A stretch of DNA of 64,000 nt from DASVTR01 sp036382855 (GTDB taxonomy: Bacteria; Acidobacteriota; Blastocatellia; Pyrinomonadales; Pyrinomonadaceae), in the NCBI GenBank assembly GCA_036382855.1, contig DASVPO010000012.1, positions 124,001 to 188,000 of the forward strand, given 5' to 3'. The notes below the pieces were generated by a model. The model saw nothing but the letters and a program-made list of their open reading frames with translations. It ran no database searches and had not been told where the DNA came from. Every line of letters begins with the position of its first letter. The first letter of the stretch is position 1. Positions 39,641-48,525 of the stretch are shown here, in pieces. A program made the translations under genes and the position numbers.

Positions 39641-41353
39641 TTAGTTATCCGTTCGTTTACTGACGACTTCAAGTATTGCCACCTCGCTTTGAGCGAGCAG
39701 CCGCCCCTGACTGTTAATCAACAAGTAATAGAGCACAAGGGCCACACCTGCAAACAAGGCCAGTGTAGCATACTTCACAGCCAAACTCTCTGTGTAGTAG
39801 CCCGCAAACGCTGCCAGAAGCGGCGGCAGCATCAGAGCCAGCACCATCGGTATCAACAGAAATCCGGCGACGCCTGAAGCGTTCATACGTTTACCGTATT
39901 CCAACCGTTTCGGAAAACGGATCGAGAGCCAGTTGCCTATGAGCGCAACCGCCGCGCTGAAGAGCAGAAAGGAGAGCGCCGCAAACACGACCGCCCCCAA
40001 TGTCAAATCGCGGAAGACAAGCTGGTTGATAATGATGAGCAGTGTCGAAAAGATGAGGGCGAGAAACGTGATGGTGATGTTTTTGCCCACCAGAATTGTA
40101 CGCCGGTTAAGCGGCGAGAGGATAAACGCACGCATCCCTGCGCCCTCGTATGCGAAGAGATTGCAGGCCGGCGACGAGAGAATCAGGAAAACGTAGAGCA
40201 CACCGCCCGCCGCCAGCAGCCCGTCCGAGTAGTACATGAATCCGGCAGCGAGTCTTTCAACCTCCCCGGCCGGAAGATTACGCGCGCCGTTTGCTGCCCC
40301 GCTCCCAAAACGGCTCCGCTGAGCGAGCCTGAGCACTATGAGAATCATCGGCATCAGCATCATCATGCGGAGCTGCGCGTTCCGCATGGCGTAGCGCAAC
40401 TCCTTCTCAATCACGGCCGAGAGTTCGCCCGACAGCAGAGGCAGTCGCCAGCCCGGCTCTTTCTCGATTGGCGCAGTCGTGCGTTTCGGAGTTTTCGTGC
40501 GACCCTTTCCGTTGATGCCGAGCGCGGAGCGGCGTGCCGTCCAGTAAGTGACACTGATGAGCAGGAAGGCGTAGGCGAGCAGCGTCAGGATTGCCAGCGC
40601 GTAGTCGTGCGCGCCGTTTGCGCGCAGCCCGCCGGTCAAGGCGATGGCGGCAGCGCCCGGCGGCGTCCAGCGCATCCCGCGAAAGACTGTTCCCTGCTGC
40701 GCTATGAGCGGAGCTATCTGGCCCATCAGCGCGCCGCCGAGGCCGACTACCGCGCCGAGCAACGCCAGCAACGTCTCACCGCGCGTCCGTTGTTTCTGTA
40801 TCAAAGCGCCCAGCGACGTTGAGAGCCACTTCGCCAGCGCCAGCCCGAACAGCGCCGCACACAATCCGGCCGCGAGCGCAGGCAACACGCTGCCCTGGCC
40901 CAGCCCTGCGCCCAGCGCGACGGCCATGATAACCGGCAGCGCGAAGATTGAGCCGAGGCTCGTCAATTCGCTCAGCCAGTCAATCGCGAAGAGCTTGCGC
41001 AGGCTGACCGGGTAGAGCAACAACCGGCCCGCGTCAAAACGGCTGCCGCCGCTCAGGCCCAGCGGAATCACGGCCCACATCATGTAGACGAAGGCCAGCA
41101 CCATAAAGATGAAAAACATTCCGCCCTGCCCGTTTTGAGTTAACGTGAGAGCGCGGTTCGGATGGCGCTCGAAGGTCGCTGTCAACCCGTAGGTCGCAAG
41201 CCCCAGCACGACAGCAATCAGCAAGGCCAGCAGGAGCGCTAAGAGTGTGCCCAGCGCGGAGACGACACTATTAACGACGGCCTTGCGCGACCGCATAGTG
41301 TTGCGAAACAGAGTCCACTTCAACCAGATGAGCGCGCGAAATTGATTCATCAA
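39641..41353 (-). CDS. ABC-2 type transporter permease-like membrane protein
   Basis: 570 residues with about twelve hydrophobic segments in two halves (GTLLALLLALLIAVVLGLATYG; FIFMVLAFVYMMWAVIPLGL; LSFLLFSAAVALIGNW; and others), separated by a soluble loop near 290-315. The layout resembles large ABC exporter permeases of the PF16949 kind. No ATPase gene is adjacent, so the partner must be elsewhere, or the gene lost it. The substrate cannot be judged. Confidence 0.7.
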   Translation of the reverse strand: MMNQFRALIWLKWTLFRNTMRSRKAVVNSVVSALGTLLALLLALLIAVVLGLATYGLTATFERHPNRALTLTQNGQGGMFFIFMVLAFVYMMWAVIPLGLSGGSRFDAGRLLLYPVSLRKLFAIDWLSELTSLGSIFALPVIMAVALGAGLGQGSVLPALAAGLCAALFGLALAKWLSTSLGALIQKQRTRGETLLALLGAVVGLGGALMGQIAPLIAQQGTVFRGMRWTPPGAAAIALTGGLRANGAHDYALAILTLLAYAFLLISVTYWTARRSALGINGKGRTKTPKRTTAPIEKEPGWRLPLLSGELSAVIEKELRYAMRNAQLRMMMLMPMILIVLRLAQRSRFGSGAANGARNLPAGEVERLAAGFMYYSDGLLAAGGVLYVFLILSSPACNLFAYEGAGMRAFILSPLNRRTILVGKNITITFLALIFSTLLIIINQLVFRDLTLGAVVFAALSFLLFSAAVALIGNWLSIRFPKRLEYGKRMNASGVAGFLLIPMVLALMLPPLLAAFAGYYTESLAVKYATLALFAGVALVLYYLLINSQGRLLAQSEVAILEVVSKRTDN

Positions 41354-41535
41354 GCAGGAGCCGTAAAACGCAGGTCAGGAATCACACAGCAAGCGCTGCG
41401 ATGCTCGGATTGTACAATAGCAAGCGAGTCGTAGATAACAGAAACGAAGATGAGGGCCGCGCACGCAGCATGACACCGCTTGTCGGCCGCGTTATTCTGG
41501 CTCGCGGGATTCCGACTACTGACCGCTTTGTTCTT

Positions 41536-42045
41536 ATGACTGCTTACGTTTGTTTAGGCTCGAATCTTGGCGACCGCGCGGGCTACCTGCTGATGGCCGT
41601 GCGCGGGATGATGAATGCGGGGTTGAGCATTCAGCGGCTCTCGTCAGTTTATGAGACCGAGCCCGTTGACGTTTGCGAACAACCATTATTTCTGAACATG
41701 GTGGCCGAACTCGCCGGCGCTCTCCCTGCACCCGAACAGATGCTTGCGCGGCTGCTGCGCATAGAGTATGCGCTCGGCAGGCGTCGCGACGTGGCACGCG
41801 GCCCGCGCACCATTGACCTTGACCTGCTGCTCTATGGTGAACGCCAAATCAATTCGCAGTTTCTCACGCTCCCGCACCCGCGCCTGCATGAACGTCGTTT
41901 CGTACTGACCCCGCTTGCCGAGATAGCGCCCAAACTCGTTCATCCAATTTTCCACCGCACCATCAGTGAACTACTTGTCGCAACCGAAGATTCATCCGCG
42001 GTCAAACGCTGGACGCCGGAAGAAACGATGAACGCGGAACGATGA
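41536..42045 (+). CDS. folK: 2-amino-4-hydroxy-6-hydroxymethyldihydropteridine pyrophosphokinase (HPPK)
   Basis: 169 residues from an ATG at 41536, giving the standard start MTAYVCLGSNLGDR. HPPK transfers pyrophosphate from ATP to the pterin in folate synthesis. The signature GPRTIDLDLLLYG and the substrate loop LTLPHPRLHERRFVLTPLAEIAP are intact. The last residues (TMNAER) are encoded by the left arm of a hairpin repeat beginning at 42025, so the natural C-terminus may have been replaced. It stands before panB and panC in the same direction. Confidence 0.93.
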   Translation: MTAYVCLGSNLGDRAGYLLMAVRGMMNAGLSIQRLSSVYETEPVDVCEQPLFLNMVAELAGALPAPEQMLARLLRIEYALGRRRDVARGPRTIDLDLLLYGERQINSQFLTLPHPRLHERRFVLTPLAEIAPKLVHPIFHRTISELLVATEDSSAVKRWTPEETMNAER

Positions 42046-42180
42046 AGGATGAACTATTAAGAGCTTGCCTGTCATTCATCATCGCTACGCTCCGACTTCA
42101 ACGTTGCCGCGTTCTGCATTCGTCGTTCATCATTCTGCGTTCCGCGTTCCGCGTTCATCGTTTATTCTTCATCTTTCTTC
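42025..42180. repeat. Intergenic hairpin repeat, GAACGATGAA class, copy 1
   Basis: The left arm GATGAACGCGGAACGATGAA overlaps the folK stop; the right arm is several TTCATC/CGCGTTC words up to 42180. Related copies are at 50924-51004 and 56629-56706. Together with 42181-42366 it forms the 320-bp folK-panB gap, which contains no further gene. Confidence 0.8.
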
Positions 42181-42181
42181 C

Positions 42182-42209
42182 TTGCTTTTCGGCGTGTCTG
42201 TCCTATAAT
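42182..42209 (+). promoter_or_regulatory. Putative sigma70 promoter for panB
   Basis: TTGCTT (42182-42187), 16-bp spacer, TATAAT (42204-42209). It lies 157 bp before the panB ATG. Confidence 0.45.
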
Positions 42210-42366
42210 TGCAGCCGCACACCTCGTATTTTCGTAACTTTGAGCGGTGGCTGTTTGGCGAGAGAAGAATGGGCAATGAAAGCTGAATGAATTATTCATC
42301 CTTCATTCCTGCTCCTTTCTCCTTGCTCTTCGGTCGCCGCATTGCAGTCTACTGAAAGAGATTACA

Positions 42367-43254
42367 ATGGCTTATCTCAAACCCGAACGCCCCGAAAAAG
42401 TGACAGCGCCCAGCCTTCTTGCCAGCAAAAAGCGGGGCGAACGCCTCGTCTGCCTGACGGCTTATGATTACCCTACGGCCCGCGTCGTTGACGAAGCGGG
42501 CATTGACGTGATTCTCGTCGGCGACTCAATCGGCAACGTCATCTTCGGCTACGGCAACACCGTTCCCGTCACGCTCGAAGAAATACTGACGCACACGCGC
42601 GCCGTGCGTCGTGCAGTCAAACGCGCACTGCTCGTCGCAGACATGCCCTACGGCACTTACCATACAGGCGCGGACGATACCGTGCGCGCAGCGCTCCGTC
42701 TCATCAAGGAAGGCGGCGCGGAGGCAGTTAAGCTGGAAGGCGGCTTAAAGCGCGCAGCGCTCGTCAAGCGCTTAGTGGACGAAGAGATTCCAGTGATGGG
42801 CCACATCGGTCTGACGCCGCAGTCTGTCAACAAGCTTGGCGGTTATCGTGTGCAGGGGAAGACGGCAGAGACGGCGCGCGCGCTGCTTGATGATGCGCGT
42901 GCGCTCGAAGAGGCGGGAGCTTTTGCCATTGTGCTCGAAGTGATGCCGCGAGAGATTGCGCGCCTCATCACGGAGAGCGTACAAATCCCGACTATCGGCA
43001 TCGGCGCTGGCGTGCATTGCGATATTCAAGTGCTCGTCCTGCACGACATGCTCGGCCTCTCGTTCGGCAAGCAGGCGCGCTTCGTGCGACCTTATGCGAA
43101 TTTACGCGAGGCGATGACGGAGGCCATCAGCCACTTCGCTGAAGACGTGCGCACGGGGGTTTATCCATCAGACGACGAATCGTACGGGTTGCCAGCCGAA
43201 GCCGCAGCCGAACTGAATCTCGCGCCCGCGGACAAGAAAATCGAGAAAACATAA
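42367..43254 (+). CDS. panB: 3-methyl-2-oxobutanoate hydroxymethyltransferase
   Basis: 295 residues. PanB makes ketopantoate from ketoisovalerate and methylene-tetrahydrofolate, the first step of pantothenate synthesis. Motifs: LTAYDYPTARVVDEAGIDVILVGDS, MPYGTYHTG, VKLEGG, GHIGLTPQSVNKLGGY and the catalytic-region IGIGAG. Full-length TIM barrel. It requires a folate cofactor, which fits the folK gene upstream. panC follows 83 bp later, separated by a hairpin repeat. Confidence 0.96.
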   Translation: MAYLKPERPEKVTAPSLLASKKRGERLVCLTAYDYPTARVVDEAGIDVILVGDSIGNVIFGYGNTVPVTLEEILTHTRAVRRAVKRALLVADMPYGTYHTGADDTVRAALRLIKEGGAEAVKLEGGLKRAALVKRLVDEEIPVMGHIGLTPQSVNKLGGYRVQGKTAETARALLDDARALEEAGAFAIVLEVMPREIARLITESVQIPTIGIGAGVHCDIQVLVLHDMLGLSFGKQARFVRPYANLREAMTEAISHFAEDVRTGVYPSDDESYGLPAEAAAELNLAPADKKIEKT

Positions 43255-43255
43255 C

Positions 43256-43336
43256 GAACAGTTTTTAGTCTTCAGTTTGCAGAAAAAGCAATGAGTCTTT
43301 TACTAAAAACTGGAGGACTGAAAACTGACAACTGTC
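43256..43336. repeat. Intergenic hairpin repeat, CAGTTTTCAG class, copy 1
   Basis: AACAGTTTTTAGTCTTCAGT on the left and CTAAAAACTGGAGGACTGAA then AACTG words on the right. It fills the panB-panC gap and ends one or two bases before the panC ATG, leaving no Shine-Dalgarno sequence of its own. Confidence 0.85.
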
Positions 43337-43337
43337 T

Positions 43338-44216
43338 ATGGAAATCATCAATCGTCGCCAGCGCATGAGTTCGGTTGCGCGCAAGGTGCGTCGCGAGCAG
43401 GATCAGACCATCGGGCTTGTACCGACGATGGGCGCGCTGCATGACGGGCATTTGAGTCTGGTGCGCGAAGCGCGACGGATGTGCGATTCGGTCGTCGTCT
43501 CCGTCTTCGTCAACCCGACGCAGTTTGGCCCCGGCGAAGACTACGAACGCTACCCGCGCGATTTAACGCAGGATGCCGCGCGTCTCACAGACTACAACGT
43601 TGACTACATCTTCGCGCCCGCGCCCGAAGAGATTTATCCGAAAAACTTTTCGACCTACGTGACGGTCGGCGGACTCTCCGACGAGTTGGAGGGCAAATCG
43701 CGCCCCGGCCATTTTCGCGGCGTCGCCACGGTCGTCACCATCCTGCTCAACATCGTGCGGCCTGACTTCGCCTTCTTCGGACAGAAGGATGCGCAGCAAA
43801 CTCTGGTCATCAAACGTCTTGTGCGCGACCTCGCGTTGGAGACTGAAACGGTTGTGCTGCCGACTGTGCGTGAAGAATCCGGCCTCGCCCTTTCGTCTCG
43901 CAACGCATACCTCAAAGACGACGAGCGGCGAGCAGCGCCCGTTCTCTATCGCGCGTTGACACGCGCCAAAGAGGCTTACAAGGGCGGCGAGCGCACCGCT
44001 GCACGCCTGATTGAAATTATCCGCACGACGATTGAAAGCGAGCCGCTTGCGCATCTCGATTACATAGGCGTCACCGATGCCGACACGATGGAGAAACTCG
44101 ACAAACTCGATGACCGCACAGTGCTCATCGCCATCGCCGTTTATATCGGCAAGACGCGCCTCATTGACAACATCATCCTCAACAAAAAGAAGGAAGGCAT
44201 TACTACAAAAGCCTGA
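43338..44216 (+). CDS. panC: Pantothenate synthetase (pantoate-beta-alanine ligase)
   Basis: 292 residues. PanC joins pantoate and beta-alanine using ATP via pantoyl-adenylate. Motifs: LVPTMGALHDGHLSLV (HIGH-like), VFVNPTQFGPGEDYERYPR, PGHFRGVATVV, FGQKDAQQ and the KMSKS-like SGLALSSRNAYL. All active-site regions are intact. The ATG at 43338 directly follows the hairpin repeat. Confidence 0.96.
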   Translation: MEIINRRQRMSSVARKVRREQDQTIGLVPTMGALHDGHLSLVREARRMCDSVVVSVFVNPTQFGPGEDYERYPRDLTQDAARLTDYNVDYIFAPAPEEIYPKNFSTYVTVGGLSDELEGKSRPGHFRGVATVVTILLNIVRPDFAFFGQKDAQQTLVIKRLVRDLALETETVVLPTVREESGLALSSRNAYLKDDERRAAPVLYRALTRAKEAYKGGERTAARLIEIIRTTIESEPLAHLDYIGVTDADTMEKLDKLDDRTVLIAIAVYIGKTRLIDNIILNKKKEGITTKA

Positions 44217-44248
44217 TTCCTGAAACCGGGAGGATTAAAACAAAGACC

Positions 44249-44351
44249 TTTCACGCAAAGGCGCAAAGAACAGCAAGACAGAAGCTCGCAAAGCGACGGT
44301 CAATCCTTTGCGGGCTTCGGTTTTTCTTTACCTTTGCGCCTTCGCGTGAAA
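44249..44351. repeat. Nested hairpin repeat, GGCGCAAAG class
   Basis: Outer arms TTTCACGCAAAGGCGCAAAG (44249-44268) and CTTTGCGCCTTCGCGTGAAA (44332-44351) differ at one position. An inner hairpin (44281-44318, GAAGCTCGCAAAG / CTTTGCGGGCTTC) is nested. It probably terminates the panB-panC transcript. Confidence 0.85.
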
Positions 44352-44443
44352 CTGCTCCCCACCTCCGCGCTCTCTGATTGCTCGATACCGTCCACGGCCC
44401 ACGCACGTTTTACCTTACCTCCATCTTCTGCTACTTTTATCTC

Positions 44444-44977
44444 ATGTCTCAAAGGATGAAACAGAAGGCTCACATCGAGTTCACTTTGAACGGCGAGCCG
44501 GCGGAAGTTGCTTTCGCGCCACACAAAACCGTGCTCGAAGTTCTCAGGGAAGACCTTAACCTGATGGGCACTAAACACGGCTGCGAGCTTGGCGAATGTG
44601 GGACGTGCACTATCCTGCTCGACAATCGCGCGGTGCTCTCATGCCTCGTGCTCGGCCTCGACATGGAAGGGCGCGAGGTTGAAACCATCGAAGGAATGGC
44701 GGCCGGAGGCGGGCAGTTGCACCCCTTGCAGGAGACCTTCGCAGACACGGGCGCGGCGCAGTGTGGCTATTGCACGCCGGGATTCCTGCTGGTCGCGAAA
44801 GAGTTGCTGGAAGCGAATCCGCAGCCGTCGCGCGAGGAGATTAAGGAAGCTCTGGCCGGCAATCTTTGCCGCTGCACGGGCTACATCAAGATTTACGAGG
44901 CGGTCGAACTGGCGGCGGCGCGCATGCGCGGCGAGGAAATGGAACTGCCGAGAGAAAGTGTCTATGGCTACGAATAA
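44444..44977 (+). CDS. Molybdenum hydroxylase [2Fe-2S] small subunit (HcrC/CoxS-like)
   Basis: 177 residues from an ATG at 44444 (alternative 44456). The plant-type ferredoxin cluster is CELGECGTC plus the preceding TKHG, with the last Cys in LDNRAVLSC; the helical domain has the second cluster in CGYCTPGF and CRCTGY. It passes electrons between the Mo site of the large subunit and the FAD subunit. It overlaps the large subunit gene by 14 bp. The 4-hydroxybenzoyl-CoA reductase assignment rests on the FAD subunit at 48526. Confidence 0.9.
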   Translation: MSQRMKQKAHIEFTLNGEPAEVAFAPHKTVLEVLREDLNLMGTKHGCELGECGTCTILLDNRAVLSCLVLGLDMEGREVETIEGMAAGGGQLHPLQETFADTGAAQCGYCTPGFLLVAKELLEANPQPSREEIKEALAGNLCRCTGYIKIYEAVELAAARMRGEEMELPRESVYGYE

Positions 44978-47420
44978 GAACGGAAGTGAAAAGGGTCAGG
45001 GGAGAAACGGAAAGCCGCTGAAGGTGGTGGGCAAGCCTTTCCGTAAAGTTGACGCGCGCCAGAAGTGTACGGGCCAGACGAAATTTGCCGACGACATAGT
45101 GTTGCCGCGCATGCTCTTCGCCAAAATCCTGCGCTCGACTGAGCCGCACGCGCTCATCAAAAACATAGACATCTCAAAGGCGCTTGAGCTTCCAGGCGTT
45201 TATGCCGTCATCACAGGCCGTGATTTGCCCATCCCTTACGGCATCCTTCCCGTCAGTCAGGACGAGCACACGCTCTGCATTGACCGCGTGCGTTTTATCG
45301 GAGACCCCGTTGCGGCAGTCGCAGCCATTGACGAAGACACGGCCTTCGATGCGATGAACTTAATCGAGGTCGAGTATGAAAAGCTCAACACCATCGCGAC
45401 CATCGAAGAAGCCCTTCTGATTGACGAGCCGCGCATACACGACTACGGCGACAGCGGCAACATTCACAAGAAAGTCAATCTCGAATTCGGCGACCTCGAA
45501 GAAGGCTTTGCCGAAGCCGACCACATACGCGAAGACATCTTCTTCTACGAAGGCAACACGCACCTGCCGATGGAGCAGCACGCTTCCGTCGCCTACTTCG
45601 ACACAGACCACAAGTTAACGCTCTGGAGTTCGACGCAGACGCCGCACTACGTTCATCGTGCGCTCAGTAAAGTGCTCGAAATTCCAGCGGCGCACGTCCG
45701 CGTCATCGCTACGCCTAACGGCGGCGGCTTCGGCGGCAAATCCGACCCCTTCAATCACGAAATCGCCGTCTGCGAGCTTTCACGCCGGACGGGCCGCCCC
45801 GTCAAGATTACCTTAACGCGCGAGGAAGTCTTCTACTGCCATCGCGGACGCCATCCCGTCCTGATGAAAATCAAAACCGGCGTGCGCAACGACGGCGCTA
45901 TCACCGCGATGGACTTTCAGACCTTTCTCGACGGCGGCGCTTACGGCTCCTACGGCGTGGCCTCGACCTTCTACACGGGCGCGCTGCAAACCGTCACTTA
46001 CGAAGTGCCCCGTTATCAATTTCGCGGCGTCCGCGTCTTTACCAACAAACCGCCATGCGGCCCAAAGCGCGGGCACGGAACACCTCAACCGCGCTTCGGC
46101 CTTGAAATCCAGCTCGACAAAATCGCAGACGAGCTTAACTTAGACCCCGCGGAGATGCGCCTGAAACATCTCGTCAAACCGTTCTCCGTCACGGCCAACT
46201 ACCTGCGCATCGGTTCGATGGGCCTGGGCAAGTGCATAGAAAAAATCGTCGAAGGTTCTGACTGGAAAAACAAGTATAAGAAGCTGCCTTACGGCAAAGG
46301 CGTCGGCCTCGCTTGTAGCTCCTACATCTGCGGCGCGGGCCTGCCCATTTACTGGAACAACATGCCGCACAGCGGCGTCCAGCTTCGCCTCGACCGTCAG
46401 GGCGGCGTCTGCGTCCAGTGTGGCTCGACCGACATCGGTCAGGGTTCGGATTCCATTCTCGCCTACATCGTCGCCGAAGTGCTCGGCATTGACCCCTTCG
46501 ACATTCGCGTCGTCACGGCCGACACGGATTTAACGCCCGTGGACCTCGGCAGCTATTCGAGCCGCGTCACTTTAATGACTGGCAACGCCGCGCTTCAGGC
46601 TGCCGAACGCGCACGCGAACTGCTGACAATGGCCGTCGCCGAAAAACTCTCCGTGCCGATTGAGAATCTTTCGTTTGCGGAGCGCCGCGTCTTCGATGTC
46701 GAGAATCCCGAGGTCGGCGTCACGTTTGCCGAGGCGGTCGTGCTGGCCGAATCAAAGTTCGGGACAATCGGCACGGTCGGTTCTTACACGCCGCCGCGCT
46801 CGCCCGGAAAGTTTAAGGGCGCGGGCGTTGGCCCATCGCCCGCCTATAGTTACTCTGCGGCCATCGCCGAAGTTGACGTTGACCCGGAGACGGGCATCGT
46901 CGCCGTCGAGCGTATCTGGATTGGTCACGACATAGGCCAGAGCATCAACCCTATGCTTGTCATGGGGCAAGTCGAAGGCAGCGTCTACATGGGACTCGGC
47001 GAGGCATTGATGGAAGAGATGATTTATCGCGCCAACCGCAACGTCGTACACAAATTCCCTTCCCTGCTTGAATACAAAAGCCCGACGACGCTTGAGATGT
47101 GCGACGTAAAAACTTACCTGATTGAAGATGCAGACCCGAACGGCCCCTTCGGCGCAAAGGAAGTCGGGCAAGGGCCGCTCTTGCCCGTCATGCCCGCAGT
47201 CGCCAACGCCGTCTACGATGCCGTCGGCGTCCGCATAGACGAAGTGCCGGTTACACCTGAGAAGGTGCTGACCGCCATCCGCGACAAAGCGAAAGGCAAG
47301 GAAGGCCGCTACGGCCCCAAATCAGTGCCCGGAACCGAATGGCCGCAGCCGCTCAAAGTGCAGACGCCCGCCGAAGGCGGCGACGGGCGCGAGATGCCGC
47401 GCGTGGCTATTCATTCGTAG
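44964..47420 (+). CDS. Molybdenum hydroxylase large (Mo-cofactor) subunit, HcrA-like
   Basis: 818 residues from an ATG at 44964, the start giving MATNKNGSEKG. Xanthine oxidase family large subunit: GGGFGGKSDPFNHE, PPCGPKRGHGTPQPRFGLE and GSTDIGQGSD, and a C-terminal GAKEVGQGPLLPVMPAVANAV with the glutamate expected near the Mo site. The PCGPKRGHGTPQ segment is of the type seen in 4-hydroxybenzoyl-CoA reductases. The exact substrate is uncertain. The last 35 bp of coding sequence are duplicated 602 bp downstream. Confidence 0.88.
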   Translation: MATNKNGSEKGQGRNGKPLKVVGKPFRKVDARQKCTGQTKFADDIVLPRMLFAKILRSTEPHALIKNIDISKALELPGVYAVITGRDLPIPYGILPVSQDEHTLCIDRVRFIGDPVAAVAAIDEDTAFDAMNLIEVEYEKLNTIATIEEALLIDEPRIHDYGDSGNIHKKVNLEFGDLEEGFAEADHIREDIFFYEGNTHLPMEQHASVAYFDTDHKLTLWSSTQTPHYVHRALSKVLEIPAAHVRVIATPNGGGFGGKSDPFNHEIAVCELSRRTGRPVKITLTREEVFYCHRGRHPVLMKIKTGVRNDGAITAMDFQTFLDGGAYGSYGVASTFYTGALQTVTYEVPRYQFRGVRVFTNKPPCGPKRGHGTPQPRFGLEIQLDKIADELNLDPAEMRLKHLVKPFSVTANYLRIGSMGLGKCIEKIVEGSDWKNKYKKLPYGKGVGLACSSYICGAGLPIYWNNMPHSGVQLRLDRQGGVCVQCGSTDIGQGSDSILAYIVAEVLGIDPFDIRVVTADTDLTPVDLGSYSSRVTLMTGNAALQAAERARELLTMAVAEKLSVPIENLSFAERRVFDVENPEVGVTFAEAVVLAESKFGTIGTVGSYTPPRSPGKFKGAGVGPSPAYSYSAAIAEVDVDPETGIVAVERIWIGHDIGQSINPMLVMGQVEGSVYMGLGEALMEEMIYRANRNVVHKFPSLLEYKSPTTLEMCDVKTYLIEDADPNGPFGAKEVGQGPLLPVMPAVANAVYDAVGVRIDEVPVTPEKVLTAIRDKAKGKEGRYGPKSVPGTEWPQPLKVQTPAEGGDGREMPRVAIHS

Positions 47421-47451
47421 TTAGTAGCAAACAGATTAGAAGGAATCGGCG

Positions 47452-47733
47452 TTGAGATTCGAATGGGATGACGCCAAAGCGCAGGCCAACTTAGCGAAGC
47501 ACGGCGTCAGCTTCGGAGAAGCTACGGAAGTCTTTTACGACCCGAACGCGCTGGAAGATTACGATGCGGAGCACTCGGAGACGGAAAGCAGATTCTTCAT
47601 CATTGGCTTGTCGAGCCGGCGGCTCTTGTACGTGATTTATGCTGAGCGTTTGAATGACATGATCCGCATCATTTCAGCAAGGAAAGCCGACCAGGTGGAG
47701 CAACAAATTTATGAGCGAACAGAAAACAGATAG
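47452..47733 (+). CDS. brnT: BrnT-family toxin
   Basis: 93 residues with a TTG start at 47452. FEWDDAKAQANLAKHGVSFGEATEVF, RFFIIGLSSRRLLYVIYAERL and IRIISARKAD match the BrnT RelE-like ribonuclease toxins throughout. It overlaps the following gene by 23 bp, the arrangement of a toxin-antitoxin pair with coupled translation. It lies inside the molybdenum hydroxylase locus. Confidence 0.85.
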   Translation: MRFEWDDAKAQANLAKHGVSFGEATEVFYDPNALEDYDAEHSETESRFFIIGLSSRRLLYVIYAERLNDMIRIISARKADQVEQQIYERTENR

Positions 47734-47929
47734 GCCGCTCGTCTTCTCCGTAGTTGAGGACGATGGAGAGAATGTGATTATCGAAATCTCGGAAGAGGAC
47801 TACCGGCGCGACCTGGAGGCCGGAATTGATGAAGACGCTACGCTCAAACCCGGGCGCTACAAAATGAGACGCGGAGGTTTCCTCGCGCGTCATCCAGAGT
47901 TGAAGATTAAAGAAAGAAAGAGAGCCTGA
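47711..47929 (+). CDS. Putative antitoxin of the BrnT pair, not BrnA-like
   Basis: 72 residues. Acidic N-terminal half (DDGENVIIEISEEDYRRDLE) and basic C-terminal half (GRYKMRRGGFLARHPELKIK). I see no ribbon-helix-helix motif as in BrnA. Its position, overlap with brnT and size suggest that it neutralises the toxin; that is inference from context. Confidence 0.6.
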   Translation: MSEQKTDRPLVFSVVEDDGENVIIEISEEDYRRDLEAGIDEDATLKPGRYKMRRGGFLARHPELKIKERKRA

Positions 47930-48043
47930 GGCACAGCACGGCAATCTACATCACAGTAGCTTGCGTCCATATTAAATTGTGGCGACGGGCGCGAGATGCC
48001 GCGCGTGGCTATTCACTCATAAAATTTTGATAGGAAGAGAAAG

Positions 48044-48493
48044 ATGAACATCTTGCGTGCAATGGGAAGCGGTTTGATTGGGGCGGCGGCTCTTAATGTT
48101 TTGCATGAGACGGCGCGTCAGTTTATTCCTGATGCGCCGCGGGTTGATGTGATTGGTAAGCGAGCAGTCGCGGCCCTTTATAAGGCGACGGGGAATGAGC
48201 CTCCGCCGGATGACGAGTTGTATGCTCTGGCGATGGCGGGCGATGTTGTTTCCAATTCTCTCTACTATAGCCTTGTCGGATTGGGAGACCGCAGAAACGC
48301 TTTGCTGTGCGGCGCGCTTCTTGGGTTGGGCGCGGGCGTTGGCGCTGTCGCGCTGCCGGGGAAGCTTGGGCTTGGCAGCGAGCCGAGCGCACGCACGCCT
48401 GCACGGCAGGCAATGACGATTGCGTGGTACACAATCGGCGGGCTGGCCGCCGGTGCTGCTTACCGTATGTTGTCGGATGAAAACGATGGTTAA
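48044..48493 (+). CDS. Small membrane protein in the molybdenum hydroxylase locus
   Basis: 149 residues with three or four hydrophobic segments (AMGSGLIGAAALNVLHETAR; LLCGALLGLGAGVGAVALPG; MTIAWYTIGGLAAGAAYRML). GGAAGAGAAAG precedes the ATG. I do not recognise it. It lies between the TA insertion and the FAD subunit, in the same direction, so it is co-transcribed with the enzyme and may attach to the complex or be a bystander. Confidence 0.6.
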   Translation: MNILRAMGSGLIGAAALNVLHETARQFIPDAPRVDVIGKRAVAALYKATGNEPPPDDELYALAMAGDVVSNSLYYSLVGLGDRRNALLCGALLGLGAGVGAVALPGKLGLGSEPSARTPARQAMTIAWYTIGGLAAGAAYRMLSDENDG

Positions 48494-48525
48494 GAGTTGT
48501 TAATAGAACACTGGTACTAAAGCTT

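Larger units (their letters stand above)
47379..48015. repeat. 35-bp direct repeat flanking a toxin-antitoxin insertion
   Basis: 47379-47413 is identical to 47981-48015 (both start GGCGACGGGCGCGAGATGCC and end GCTATTCA). The first copy is the 3' end of the large-subunit gene; the second follows the toxin-antitoxin genes and is followed by a stop codon in the same frame. So the 602 bp between them look like an insertion that duplicated or recreated the gene end. Confidence 0.88.

Noticed and set aside
44589..44963. Longer N-terminus (125 more residues) for the Mo-hydroxylase large subunit
   Set aside because: The extension is the small-subunit gene read in another frame; the ATG at 44964 gives the normal protein start.
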